Shown here: piece after piece, positions 11,099 through 19,703 of the stretch
How positions within the stretch are numbered: the first letter of the stretch is position 1
Layout: each line of letters begins with the position of its first letter
Assembly: GCF_001014975.1 (NCBI RefSeq)
Contig: NZ_BBXA01000033.1
Span: forward strand, 186,001-250,000
Length of the DNA: 64,000 nucleotides
From: Novosphingobium sp. MD-1
Lineage (GTDB): Bacteria > Pseudomonadota > Alphaproteobacteria > Sphingomonadales > Sphingomonadaceae
Direction of reading: 5' to 3'
Made by a program: the position numbers and the translations under genes
Notes under the pieces: generated by a model
What the model was told of the DNA's origin: nothing
Seen by the model: the letters and a program-made list of their open reading frames with translations, nothing else
Database searches by the model: none

Positions 11099-11398
11099 GT
11101 CCTCGTCTCCTCTCTCATGCAACCCGAGAGGCACGGCGGACAGGAGGTGGAAAACGCGTGAGCAAGGTATAGGCGACCTGCCGCGCGGGAACACCCCCGC
11201 GCGTCGGTGCCGATGCTTGCCCTGTTTCCTTTCAGGCGTCCGCGCAGGGCTTAACCCTGCGCGATCCAGTTCCCCTGTTGCGTGCCTGGGGAAACTGTCT
11301 CGCGGAACACCAAAATCGCAAAATTGATTTATTGGGTAACTTTCATCGCAAAAAGCGATCAAAGCTACCCATTTCCGAAACGTGACGGGCGGCAATCT
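11099..11398. promoter_or_regulatory. katG upstream region
   Basis: A 300-bp gap between the katG start and the end of the RcnB-like gene on the same strand. It must hold the katG promoter. It contains the hairpin at 11333-11371 and AT-rich stretches near 11310-11345. I see no convincing OxyR- or Fur-type box by eye. Confidence 0.5.
11333..11371 (-). terminator. Long hairpin downstream of the RcnB-like gene
   Basis: 17-nt arms (11333-11349 and 11355-11371) pair except at two positions around a 5-nt A/T loop. The inner ATCGC/GCGAT and the outer TGGGTA/TACCCA are perfect. It lies 28 nt beyond the stop of the minus-strand gene at 11399. No pure T-tract follows, so it is a terminator candidate or a regulatory structure in the katG leader region. 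Confidence 0.5.
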
Positions 11399-11758
11399 TC
11401 AGTTGAACGTACCTGCCACCACCGAGGCGATGACGCCGGTCGCGATGCCGACCAGCAGGGCATCCCCGCCCGACTGGACCCAGCGATAGCCGCGCGGCGG
11501 CGCGTGCAGGCGGTGATAGCGGCGATAATCGATCACGCGGTAGTTCGGCGCGCGGCGCTGTTCAAAACGCTGCCCCTTGCGGAACGGATTGGGCTGATAC
11601 CGCGAATAGCCCGGTCCCGCGCGGTGGTCGTCATGGCGGAAATCGCGCCGATCGTTGTCATGCCGGCCATTTTGATGACGGGGCGGATCGGCCAGAGCGG
11701 GCGTCGCTGCCGGAAGGACCATGGCCAGGGCGATAGCGGTGAAAACAATCTTCTTCAT
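11399..11758 (-). CDS. RcnB-family secreted small protein
   Basis: 119 residues. Signal peptide MKKIVFTAIALAMVLPAATPALA, then a His/Arg/Asp-rich linker (PPRHQNGRHDNDRRDFRHDDH), then the RcnB-like C-terminus with LHAPPRGYRWVQSGGDALLV and a hydrophobic tail. RcnB in E. coli is a periplasmic protein linked to Ni/Co homeostasis; sphingomonads have many homologues of unknown role. The ATG at 11758 has GGAGA upstream. The name rests on family resemblance only. Confidence 0.75.
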   Translation of the reverse strand: MKKIVFTAIALAMVLPAATPALADPPRHQNGRHDNDRRDFRHDDHRAGPGYSRYQPNPFRKGQRFEQRRAPNYRVIDYRRYHRLHAPPRGYRWVQSGGDALLVGIATGVIASVVAGTFN

Positions 11759-12075
11759 GATGCGGTCTCCTGCGTGGTTGCGGAAGAAACGCTCAGCCCC
11801 TGCGACAAGGTCCGTCACCAACCGTCAGAAAATGTCGCAGAAATTTCTCCGTTTGTTACAAACGCCGGGCACCGCGGAAACGGGCGTGTGGCACGGCGCG
11901 CCGAAGGGCTCGCAATAAGCGGCCGCTCTCTCTATATCGGAACCGTCGATGGCATGACGGACACCTCGTTCGTCGGCGCCTTCATGGAAAACGGCCGGGA
12001 TGCCGGGGAACGGCACGCAACGCGCGTTCACTGGCCCGCATCCCGGCGAAGATGGATTGAAAGACAGACACCGCC
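11759..12075. promoter_or_regulatory. Divergent intergenic region, RcnB-like gene / rbfA
   Basis: A 317-bp stretch between two divergent genes, so it should hold both promoters. It includes an AT-richer piece at about 11830-11865. I find no gene, repeat or clear operator in it; open frames here have no ribosome site or family signal. Confidence 0.4.
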
Positions 12076-12492
12076 TTGGCACGCTTGAACACTTCCACGC
12101 CCGAAACCCGCAGCGTCCGGCTTCTCAAGGTGGGCGAACAGGTCCGGCACATCCTGTCCGAACTGCTCACGCGCCAGCAGGTGCATGACGACGTGCTGAC
12201 CGCGCATACCGTCTCGGTCACCGAAGTCCGCATGTCGCCCGACCTGCGCCACGCCACCGTCTTCGTGAAATCGCTGCTCGGAACGGACGAGGCGGACGTC
12301 ATCAAGGCGCTGCGTACCAATACGGCTTTCTTCCAGAAGGAAGTGGCGAGCCGCCTGAAGCTCAAGTACGCGGCAAAGATCAAGTTCCTGCCCGACGAAA
12401 GCTTCGAAGAGGCGAGCCGGATCGATGCGCTGCTGGCCGACCCGCGCGTAACCCGCGATCTGGACGGCGATCCCGAAGACGACGCCGGCTGA
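12076..12492 (+). CDS. rbfA: Ribosome-binding factor A
   Basis: A KH-like 30S maturation factor acting on 16S rRNA 5'-end processing. 138 residues; RSVRLLKVGEQVRHILSELL, VSVTEVRMSPDLRHATVFV and FFQKEVASRLKLKYAAKIKF are characteristic. It starts at TTG 12076 with a weak ribosome site. In many alphaproteobacteria rbfA sits between infB and truB; here it stands about 40 kb from truB, and infB faces the other way. Confidence 0.9.
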   Translation: MARLNTSTPETRSVRLLKVGEQVRHILSELLTRQQVHDDVLTAHTVSVTEVRMSPDLRHATVFVKSLLGTDEADVIKALRTNTAFFQKEVASRLKLKYAAKIKFLPDESFEEASRIDALLADPRVTRDLDGDPEDDAG

Positions 12493-12504
12493 TCGCCGCC
12501 ACGC

Positions 12505-13083
12505 ATGGCCAAGCTCTATTTCTACTACGCCAGCATGAACGCGGGGAAATCGACCACGCTGCTGCAGGCCGATTTCAACTACCGCGAACGCGGCATGGCG
12601 ACCATGTTGTGGACGGCGGCGGTGGATGATCGCTGGCAGCGCAAGCCGATCGCCAGCCGCATCGGGCTGGAGGCGGACGCGCACCTGTTCGACGAGGGCA
12701 CCGACCTGTGGGCGCGCGTGACCGCCGCCCACGCGGTGCAGCCGCTGTCGTGCGTGCTGATCGACGAAGCGCAGTTCCTTTCCGGGCCGCAAGTGTGGCA
12801 GCTGGCGCGCGTGGCGGACGAGGCCGGTATCCCCGTTCTCTGCTATGGCCTGCGCACCGATTTCCGGGGCGAGCTGTTCCCCGGTTCGGCCGCGCTGCTG
12901 GGCATTGCCGATGCGCTGGTCGAACTGAAGGCCGTCTGCCATTGCGGTCGCAAGGCCACGATGAACCTGCGCGTCGACAGCGACGGCGCGGCGGTCAGGG
13001 CCGGCGCGCAAACCGAGATCGGCGGGAACGATCGCTATGTCGCGCTCTGCCGGCGCCATTTCAGCGAGGCTTTGCATCCATGA
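12505..13083 (+). CDS. tdk: Thymidine kinase
   Basis: Phosphorylates thymidine with ATP for pyrimidine salvage. 192 residues, type II TK. The P-loop is in YYASMNAGKSTTLL (about 7-20), the catalytic VLIDEAQFL at about 86-94, and the zinc-binding lasso has CHCGRKA plus the C-terminal CRRH. It follows rbfA by 12 nt and overlaps the next gene (ATGA), so rbfA-tdk-M50 protease look like one operon. Confidence 0.93.
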   Translation: MAKLYFYYASMNAGKSTTLLQADFNYRERGMATMLWTAAVDDRWQRKPIASRIGLEADAHLFDEGTDLWARVTAAHAVQPLSCVLIDEAQFLSGPQVWQLARVADEAGIPVLCYGLRTDFRGELFPGSAALLGIADALVELKAVCHCGRKATMNLRVDSDGAAVRAGAQTEIGGNDRYVALCRRHFSEALHP

Positions 13084-13781
13084 GCGATACGATGTGGCAA
13101 GCGGCGACACTGATCGTGCCGCTGGTGCTGGCTATCGTGTTTCACGAAGTGGCGCACGGCTGGGTCGCCGGTCTGCTGGGCGACCCGACCGCGCGCGAAC
13201 AGCGCCGGCTGAGCCTCAATCCCCTGCGCCATGTCGATCCCATGGGCACGGTGATTCTTCCGGGCTTTCTGGCGCTGATCAAGGCGCCGGTGTTCGGCTG
13301 GGCCAAGCCGGTGCCGGTCGATGCCCGCCGGCTGCGTGATCCGCGCCGTGACATGATGATCGTGGCGGCGGCAGGCCCCGGCACCAATCTCGTGCTCGCC
13401 TTGCTGGGGGCGATCGGCCTTGGCCTGCTCGCCCGTTTCACCACGGATGCGGCGCAACCTGGAACGGCCTTGTTGTTCCTCGCCGCCAATCTCCAGAACT
13501 TCATCGCGCTGAACATCTTCCTGGCGGTGTTCAACCTGCTGCCGGTGCCGCCCTTCGATGGCTCCCATATCGTCGAGGGACTGCTGCCCGATCGCGCGGC
13601 CATGGCCTATGCGCGGATGCGGCCTTACGGACTGCCCATCATGATCCTGCTGCTGTTCGTGCTGCCGCAGATCGCGCCGAACCTGCACATTGTCGATCGC
13701 CTGATCCTGCCCCCGGTGCAATGGCTGGGAAACGGGTATCAGGCCATCGCGCAGGCCGTGGCCGGGCCGGAAATGAACTAG
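13080..13781 (+). CDS. Site-2 protease family (M50) membrane zinc metalloprotease
   Basis: 233 residues, polytopic. The HEVAHG zinc motif (H-E-x-x-H) is at about residue 22 within the first helix, and the second motif NLLPVPPFDGSHI supplies the third ligand Asp. No PDZ domain, so this is the compact group without a known role, not RseP. ATG 13080 overlaps the tdk stop as ATGA. Confidence 0.9.
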   Translation: MSDTMWQAATLIVPLVLAIVFHEVAHGWVAGLLGDPTAREQRRLSLNPLRHVDPMGTVILPGFLALIKAPVFGWAKPVPVDARRLRDPRRDMMIVAAAGPGTNLVLALLGAIGLGLLARFTTDAAQPGTALLFLAANLQNFIALNIFLAVFNLLPVPPFDGSHIVEGLLPDRAAMAYARMRPYGLPIMILLLFVLPQIAPNLHIVDRLILPPVQWLGNGYQAIAQAVAGPEMN

Positions 13782-13862
13782 CGACAGGCAGCCACCCCGC
13801 CGTCAGCGATAGAGCGGTGCCATCCCCACGCCTGGTGAATCGTCGCCAGGCGCTCTCGCCGA

Positions 13863-14894
13863 TCACCAGGGCGTTGGCTGGGGCGTCAATTGGGGGAAGT
13901 GCCGCTGGTGCCAATAAGGATAGATCGGCTCGCGATGGCTGACAGCATCCAGCCTGCCGATCTGCTCGTCGGATAGCCGCCAGCCAGTCGCTCCCAGGTT
14001 CTCGCGCAGTTGCTGCTCGGTCCGGGCGCCCACGACAACGTTCGCCACCGTGGGACGACAGAGCAGCCAGTTGAGAGCCACCTGGGAGACGCTTTTCCCC
14101 GTTTCTTCCGCGATCCGGTCCAACTCGTCGACCACGTCGTAGACGTGCTCGTCGTCGATCGGCGGCCCATAGGCGCCCCGCCCTTCCGCGATCCTGCCGG
14201 ACGTTGCCTGTTCGCCGCGCCGGATGCGGCCGGTAAGCCGCCCCCAGCCAAGCGGGCTCCAGGCCATCAGGCCGATGCCCTGATCTACCGCCAGGGGCAT
14301 CAGGTCCCACTCGTATTCGCGCCCGATCAGCGAATAATACCCCTGATAGGCGACATAGCGGCCGAGCTGTTCGCGGTCGGCGGCGGCAAGCGCCTTCATC
14401 ACCTGCCACCCGGAAAAATTGGAAACGCCGGCATGGCCGATCTTGCCGCTGGTGACGAGGTCCTCGATCCCCCGCAGCGTCTCTTCAACCGGCGTCATGG
14501 CATCGAAGCTGTGCATGAAATAGAGGTCGATATGATCGGTGCCAAGCCGCTTCAGGCTGGCCTCGCAGCTTTCGACAACGCGCTTTCGCGAGGTGCCGAA
14601 ATCGTCAGGCCCGTCCCCCATCGGCAACGCCATCTTGGACGAGATGATCGCCGCGTTCCGCCGCCCTGCCAGGGCCTGCCCCAATATCTCCTCGGACAGG
14701 CCCTGGGAATAGCTGTCGGCGGTATCAAAGAAATTGGCGCCTGCCTCGATGCAGATGTCGATCAGCCGACGCGCCTGCGCGACGTCGGTGGCGCCCCATT
14801 GCCGATAGAAATCGCCGAGCCCGCCGAAGGTCGCCGTGCCGAAGCTCAGCACGGGCACCTGCGGCCCCGCTCGTCCCAGTTGCCGATGTTCCAC
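13863..14894 (-). CDS. Aldo/keto reductase
   Basis: An NAD(P)H-dependent carbonyl reductase of the TIM-barrel AKR superfamily, 343 residues. The catalytic tetrad can be placed: Asp and Tyr in FFDTADSYSQG, Lys in ISSKMAL and His in LYFMHSFD. The NADP-binding region is GARTEQQLRENL. I chose GTG 14894 because AGGAG lies 8 nt before it and it yields the normal N-terminus EHRQLGRAG. It lies first in the IclR-linked catabolic block but 209 bp from its neighbour; the substrate is unknown. Confidence 0.88.
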   Translation of the reverse strand: MEHRQLGRAGPQVPVLSFGTATFGGLGDFYRQWGATDVAQARRLIDICIEAGANFFDTADSYSQGLSEEILGQALAGRRNAAIISSKMALPMGDGPDDFGTSRKRVVESCEASLKRLGTDHIDLYFMHSFDAMTPVEETLRGIEDLVTSGKIGHAGVSNFSGWQVMKALAAADREQLGRYVAYQGYYSLIGREYEWDLMPLAVDQGIGLMAWSPLGWGRLTGRIRRGEQATSGRIAEGRGAYGPPIDDEHVYDVVDELDRIAEETGKSVSQVALNWLLCRPTVANVVVGARTEQQLRENLGATGWRLSDEQIGRLDAVSHREPIYPYWHQRHFPQLTPQPTPW

Positions 14895-15103
14895 GATAGA
14901 TACTCCTGTTGAAATCGTCCCGATGCACGCTGCTCGCCAATGCCGGAAGCTGACCGCGGCGCAGCAGGCTCGAGTGGACCAAAGCTGTCGTCGCGCGAGG
15001 CGGAGACACACTTCGCCTGCCCGGCCGGCCCATGCTTCCGGCCTACGATCCTCGCGGTTCCCGACGCAGCATCCGCTGCGCCGGCTGCGGGTACGAACGC
15101 CGC

Positions 15104-16291
15104 CTATTTCGGCTGGTTCGCGATGTCCGCCTTCACCTTCTCCAGTTTGGCGAACTGGGCATCCATGGCCTTGCGCTGGTCGGCCACGAACTGTGCATGC
15201 TGGCTGACAATGCGGTCGTGCGAAATGTCGCGCCCCTTGTTCATGCCCTTGATCTCGGGCATCGCATAGCGTGCGAAAAGATCATAGGACTTGAGCTTCG
15301 CATCGAACGGAGCCCAGTTGGTGTCGGCGATCAAGTAGCAGCCGAAACCGCCCGAGGCCTCCCAGATGCGCTCGATCTGCTTCACCGCCTCGTCCGGTGT
15401 GCCGATCACGGCAAGGCCGTTCTCGATCATGTAGCCGATCGGATCGTCCTTCCCCTCCTCGGGCACCATCGGCAAGGTGCCGATCGTGCTGAAATAGTTG
15501 ATCCAGTCCATCATGCCATATTCAATGTCCTTCATCGCCTGATCCTTGGTCTCGGCGATGTGGCACAGGCCAACCATGCGCCAGCCGCGCCGGTCCATCA
15601 CATGGCCATTGGCCTCGGCGATATCGCAGGCGACCTGCCAGTTGGCCGAGGCGGCCTTGAGCGCGGCCGGTGCGGTGGCGCTCAGCGTCATCATCGCCGT
15701 GCCGTTGCGCCCCGCCGCCATCGGCCCGGAGGGTGAAACGACGCAGGCGGTCGTCATTTCGACCGGGATGTTATGATAGGGACGAAGCTGCAGGCTCGCC
15801 TCGACCAGTTCGAACCATTCGCACTTGTAGCTGACGGTTTCGCCGCGCATCAGCTTCGCGACGCAGGCCAGCGCCTCTTCCATCCGATCGCGCTGCTTGG
15901 CCACGGGAATGCCCATCGCTTTGGCGTCGGACGGCAGCGACCCTGGCCCCGAACCGAACATGGCGCGGCCGCGGGTCATATGATGGAGCTGCATCCAGCG
16001 GTCAGCGAGAATCAGCGGGTGGTGATAGGGCAGCGAATTGACGCCGGTGCCCAGCTTGATCGACTTCGTTCGCTCGGCCATCACCGCAATGATCAGTTCG
16101 GGCGACGAGATCAGTTCACCACCGCCCGAATGGTGCTCGCCGATCCACGATTCATCGTAGCCGAGGGTGTCGAGATGCTGGATGACCTGCATGTCGCGGT
16201 CGAGCAACAGCGTGGGATTTTCGGGGCGGACGTGAATGGGGGGAATGAAATTCCCGAACCGCATATCCGCCATGGAGATCGGATTGGTCAT
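15104..16291 (-). CDS. LLM-class (luciferase-like) flavin monooxygenase
   Basis: 395 residues, bacterial-luciferase fold, using reduced FMN and oxygen. MRFGNFIPPIH and WIGEHHSGGGE (the EHH motif) mark the family; LPYHHPLILADRWMQLHHMTRGR is the typical helix/loop. The N-terminal FGNFIPPIH style resembles limonene-1,2-monooxygenase-like proteins, but that is only likeness. It lies 12 nt after the iclR stop on the same strand, so it is probably co-transcribed with that regulator. Confidence 0.87.
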   Translation of the reverse strand: MTNPISMADMRFGNFIPPIHVRPENPTLLLDRDMQVIQHLDTLGYDESWIGEHHSGGGELISSPELIIAVMAERTKSIKLGTGVNSLPYHHPLILADRWMQLHHMTRGRAMFGSGPGSLPSDAKAMGIPVAKQRDRMEEALACVAKLMRGETVSYKCEWFELVEASLQLRPYHNIPVEMTTACVVSPSGPMAAGRNGTAMMTLSATAPAALKAASANWQVACDIAEANGHVMDRRGWRMVGLCHIAETKDQAMKDIEYGMMDWINYFSTIGTLPMVPEEGKDDPIGYMIENGLAVIGTPDEAVKQIERIWEASGGFGCYLIADTNWAPFDAKLKSYDLFARYAMPEIKGMNKGRDISHDRIVSQHAQFVADQRKAMDAQFAKLEKVKADIANQPK

Positions 16292-16303
16292 GGTGCTGTC
16301 CTT

Positions 16304-17059
16304 CTAACGATGTGACGTATTCAGAGATTCGATGGCGCGCTTCATCTCCCGGGCGAGTTCTCGCTCGTTGGCGACGATGCGGCTGGTTGGCCCGGAAATG
16401 GCAACGGCCAGCGCCCGCGCGCCTTCCGGCACAGGCAAGGGTGCGGCGATTGTGGCCGCGTCGGATGCGACGCTGCCGATATACAGCGCATAACCGTCTG
16501 CTCGCGTCTTGCGCACCGCGTCCATGATCGTCGCCAGCGCGGCGGGTGACGGCGCGGCCGTATCGCCAGGGGCAGAACGCCGGTGCATCTCGGCGATCGT
16601 CTTGTCGCTCTCCATCGACAGGCAGGCGTAGCCGACAGCCGATGCCCAGAGCGGCACGACCTGGCCGACGGTTGCGATGTAGGAGACCGGATGAAGGCCG
16701 AGTTCGACATCGATTACCTCCAGCGCCTGATTGAGCGGCGTGGCCAGCGTCACCGTTTCAAGCGTCGCCTGCTGCAATTGCTTGGCGAGCGCCAAGACCT
16801 GGGGATCGACACTGAACAGCTGGTCGATCCAGCCCGCCAGCCGGCCAAGCCGGGCGGTCGGGAAATAGGTCTGTGTGCGCCGGTCGAGCAGCAGGATGTC
16901 GAGTTCGGTCAATCCCTGCAGCAGGGCCGCGACGCTCGAGCGCGGCATGTCGAGCGCATCGGCGATGAAGAGACGGGGGAGCGGACGACGCTCGGCCTCG
17001 AACAGGGCGAGGATCTGCACCGTACGCTCTACCGACTGACTGACCGACGCTCGAACCAT
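16304..17059 (-). CDS. IclR-family transcriptional regulator
   Basis: 251 residues. The N-terminal winged HTH (SVERTVQILALFE, then PRLFIADALDMPRSSVAALL) precedes an IclR effector-binding domain (PVSYIATVGQVVPLWASAVG). The ATG at 17059 fits the usual short N-terminus; the open frame to 17113 is less likely. It is divergent from the CoA-ligase gene and upstream of the LLM gene, so it likely controls this block through the AT-rich interval at 17060-17348. Confidence 0.9.
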   Translation of the reverse strand: MVRASVSQSVERTVQILALFEAERRPLPRLFIADALDMPRSSVAALLQGLTELDILLLDRRTQTYFPTARLGRLAGWIDQLFSVDPQVLALAKQLQQATLETVTLATPLNQALEVIDVELGLHPVSYIATVGQVVPLWASAVGYACLSMESDKTIAEMHRRSAPGDTAAPSPAALATIMDAVRKTRADGYALYIGSVASDAATIAAPLPVPEGARALAVAISGPTSRIVANERELAREMKRAIESLNTSHR

Positions 17060-17348
17060 GAATGCCCTTCCGGCAGCACCAAACGCCGCAGGCGCGGCGA
17101 CTGGCACACGCAATCCCCATAACGTCTATCTATAAATATAGACGAACAAGACATGATTGTAGATGCGCTTGACAAGGTTGTACAGCCATGAAATAGTTAA
17201 TAGGACAAATAAGTAACTACAGAGCGATAGAACGCAAATTGATGTCGTTCTGGTGCCGTGTATTTTATCATCCAAGAAATATCGGCTTCTATTTATGAAT
17301 ATACGCCGATGCGTTCTGCATAATCGATGTAGCAATCTAGGAAATCCG
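17060..17348. promoter_or_regulatory. AT-rich divergent promoter region (iclR / CoA ligase)
   Basis: 289 bp, markedly AT-richer than the flanks. An inverted repeat with 7-bp arms CGTCTAT (17123-17129) and ATAGACG (17138-17144), 8-nt spacer, lies 64-85 bp before the iclR start. It is a good candidate operator for the IclR protein and may act on both genes. Confidence 0.55.
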
Positions 17349-18890
17349 ATGACGAATCACCCAGCGCGTGCAGAATTGACGCTCGGCCGTGGCATCAGGA
17401 ACGCGAATGCACGGTCAACGAACAAGACGGCCCTGATCTTCGAAAACCGTTCGCTCACGTATTCGCAGCTGGTTTCACGGATCAACAAGACCGCCAACAT
17501 CGCCGCCGGCCTGGGCCTTGGCTTCGGCGATACGGTGGCGGTGCTCTCGCCGAACTGCCTCGAATACGTGGAACTCGTTGCGGGCCTCTCCGATCTCGGC
17601 ATCATCGTCGCGACCTTGAATCCCCGCCTCACCCGCCCGGAGCTGGAGCGTATCCTCGATGACTGCCGGCCCAAGGCGATCGTCTGCCATCCGTCCACGC
17701 GCCACCTGGTGTCCGACGAACGGGCGCGCGACCTCAAGCTGTTCGAACTCGGCACGCAATGGGATGACCTGCTGACGCAGGCGAGCGACAGCTTTGTTCC
17801 CGGTTACGTTCCCGAAGATCACACCTTCTCGATTTCCTACACCTCCGGCACCACCGGCATGCCGAAGGGCGTCATGCTGTCGCATCGGGGGCGTGGCCTC
17901 GCCTTCCTGATCATGCAGGCCGAATACAACTGCTTCGGTTACCGCGACCATTTCCTGGCGCTGTCGCCTCAATACCACGGGGCGGGCTTCGCGTTCTGCT
18001 ACGCGCCGCTGGTGTTCGGCGGCACGACCACCCTGCTCGGCCATTATGATCCCGAGTTCATGATCTCGCGTATAGGCCAGGGCGACATCGACGGCGTGTT
18101 CATGGTGCCCACCCATTTCCACCGCATATTCGACCTGCCGCAGGCAACGCTGGACAAATGGAAGGGCACTCATCGGCTCCGGACGATCATCTCCAACGCC
18201 GCCGCTCTTCCGCAGACGACCAAGGAGCAGATCATCGATTATTTCGGCGAGGACCTGCTCAACGAGAGCTACGGATCGACCGAAGTGGGCTTCGTCTGCA
18301 ACATCCGGCCCGAAGATCACCTGCGCAAGCCGCACAGCGTCGGCGTGCCGTTCTACGGCATAGAGGTGGAACTGCGCGACGAGAACGGCGAACCGGTGCC
18401 CAATGGCACGCCGGGCGAACTTTTCGCGCGCGGCCCCACAACCTTCAACGGTTATCTCAACCGGCCGGAGGAAACGGCCGAGGCGGTAAAGGAAGGCGGA
18501 TGGGTCACCGTTGGCGACATGGCGATCCGCGATGACGACGGCTTCCACTACATCGTCGACCGCAAGAAGGACATGGTGGTCTCAGGCGGCGTCAACGTAT
18601 ACCCGCGTGAGATCGAGAACGTCGTGGCGCGGGTCGAGGGCGTGGCCGAAGTCGCCGTTGTAGGCCGCCCCGATCGTGAATGGGGCGAGGCTTTGCACGC
18701 CTTCATCGTCCCCTTCACCGGGGCCGAAGTGGATGCCGACCTCGTCATCAAGGCCTGCCGCACCGAGCTCTCCGGCTACAAGGTGCCGCGCGGCATCAGC
18801 TTCATCGGCGAGCTGCCACGCAACGCCAGCGGCAAGATCATGAAGCGTGAACTGCGCGACATGCTGATCGCCGAAGCGCCCGGTTCCTGA
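17349..18890 (+). CDS. Acyl-CoA ligase (AMP-forming, ANL superfamily)
   Basis: Activates a carboxylic acid with ATP to an acyl-AMP and then the CoA thioester. 513 residues. A3 motif SISYTSGTTGMPKGVMLSHR at about 182-201, ESYGSTEVGF (A5), VGDMAIRDDDGF and DRKKDMVVSGGVNVYPREIE (A7/A8), and the C-terminal catalytic Lys in PRNASGKIMKREL. ATG 17349 gives a standard length. It heads a plus-strand run with SDR and amidohydrolase genes. The acid substrate is unknown. Confidence 0.92.
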   Translation: MTNHPARAELTLGRGIRNANARSTNKTALIFENRSLTYSQLVSRINKTANIAAGLGLGFGDTVAVLSPNCLEYVELVAGLSDLGIIVATLNPRLTRPELERILDDCRPKAIVCHPSTRHLVSDERARDLKLFELGTQWDDLLTQASDSFVPGYVPEDHTFSISYTSGTTGMPKGVMLSHRGRGLAFLIMQAEYNCFGYRDHFLALSPQYHGAGFAFCYAPLVFGGTTTLLGHYDPEFMISRIGQGDIDGVFMVPTHFHRIFDLPQATLDKWKGTHRLRTIISNAAALPQTTKEQIIDYFGEDLLNESYGSTEVGFVCNIRPEDHLRKPHSVGVPFYGIEVELRDENGEPVPNGTPGELFARGPTTFNGYLNRPEETAEAVKEGGWVTVGDMAIRDDDGFHYIVDRKKDMVVSGGVNVYPREIENVVARVEGVAEVAVVGRPDREWGEALHAFIVPFTGAEVDADLVIKACRTELSGYKVPRGISFIGELPRNASGKIMKRELRDMLIAEAPGS

Positions 18891-18924
18891 CCGCCACGCC
18901 AGCGCCTCCCCCCGGAGAACCGTC

Positions 18925-19692
18925 TTGATCAAGGCCCCCGCATCCCTCGATGGCAAAACCATCCTCATCACTGGTGGCGGATCGGGCATCGGCCGGGAAA
19001 CCGGACTGATCGCCGCAAGCCGCGGCGCGCGCGTGATCCTGGCCGACATCGATGCTGGCAAGGCCAGCGCCGTCGCCGCCGGGATCGGCAGCGAAAGTGC
19101 CGCCTTCGGCTTGGGCGTCGACGTTACCAACTCCGCCGATGTCGCCCGCATGATGGCGGAAGTCGAGGCCAAGTCCGGCTCGATCGACGGCCTCGTCTGC
19201 GCGGCCGGTCTTACCGGTGACGCGACGCTGCTGGCCGAATGCACCGACGAAACGTGGAACAGCGTTGTCGGCGTCAACCTGACCGGCATGTTCTTCACAA
19301 TCCGCGCCGCGATCCCGCTGCTGCTCAAGGCTGGCGGCGGGTCGATCGTGAACCTGTCGTCGGTCGCGGGCCTCGTCGCCGTTCCCAACCAGGTCCAGTA
19401 TATCGCCAGCAAGTTCGGCGTGATCGGACTCACCAAGTCGGCGGCGATCGACTATGCGCCGCAAGGCATTCGCGCCAACGCGGTATGCCCGGGTGGCACG
19501 CGCACGCCGATGCTGGCGGGCTGGGTCGAGGCAGACCCCGACCGGGAGCGCTTTCTGGCCGCCGGCCATCCAATCGGCCGCATCGCCGAGCCTGCGGAAA
19601 TTGCCGAAGCAATCCTGTGGCTGATTTCCGACGCATCTTCGTTCGTCACCGGCGCGGTCTTGCCCGTCGATGGCGGCCTCACCATCCCCTGA
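18925..19692 (+). CDS. SDR-family oxidoreductase
   Basis: 255 residues, classical short-chain dehydrogenase/reductase. NAD(P) motif TGGGSGIG near residue 17, AGL region, catalytic Ser in IVNLSSVAGL, Tyr/Lys in YIASKFG, and the C-terminal FVTGAVLPVDGG. The TTG at 18925 follows GGAGAACCGTC and gives the right N-terminus. It lies 34 nt after the CoA ligase and 11 nt before the amidohydrolase-like gene, indicating an operon. Confidence 0.92.
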   Translation: MIKAPASLDGKTILITGGGSGIGRETGLIAASRGARVILADIDAGKASAVAAGIGSESAAFGLGVDVTNSADVARMMAEVEAKSGSIDGLVCAAGLTGDATLLAECTDETWNSVVGVNLTGMFFTIRAAIPLLLKAGGGSIVNLSSVAGLVAVPNQVQYIASKFGVIGLTKSAAIDYAPQGIRANAVCPGGTRTPMLAGWVEADPDRERFLAAGHPIGRIAEPAEIAEAILWLISDASSFVTGAVLPVDGGLTIP

Positions 19693-19703
19693 GGAACAAA
19701 ACA

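Noticed and set aside
12505..13083. Possible phage or mobile origin of tdk
   Set aside because: It is intact, coupled to rbfA and the M50 protease, with no phage genes nearby.
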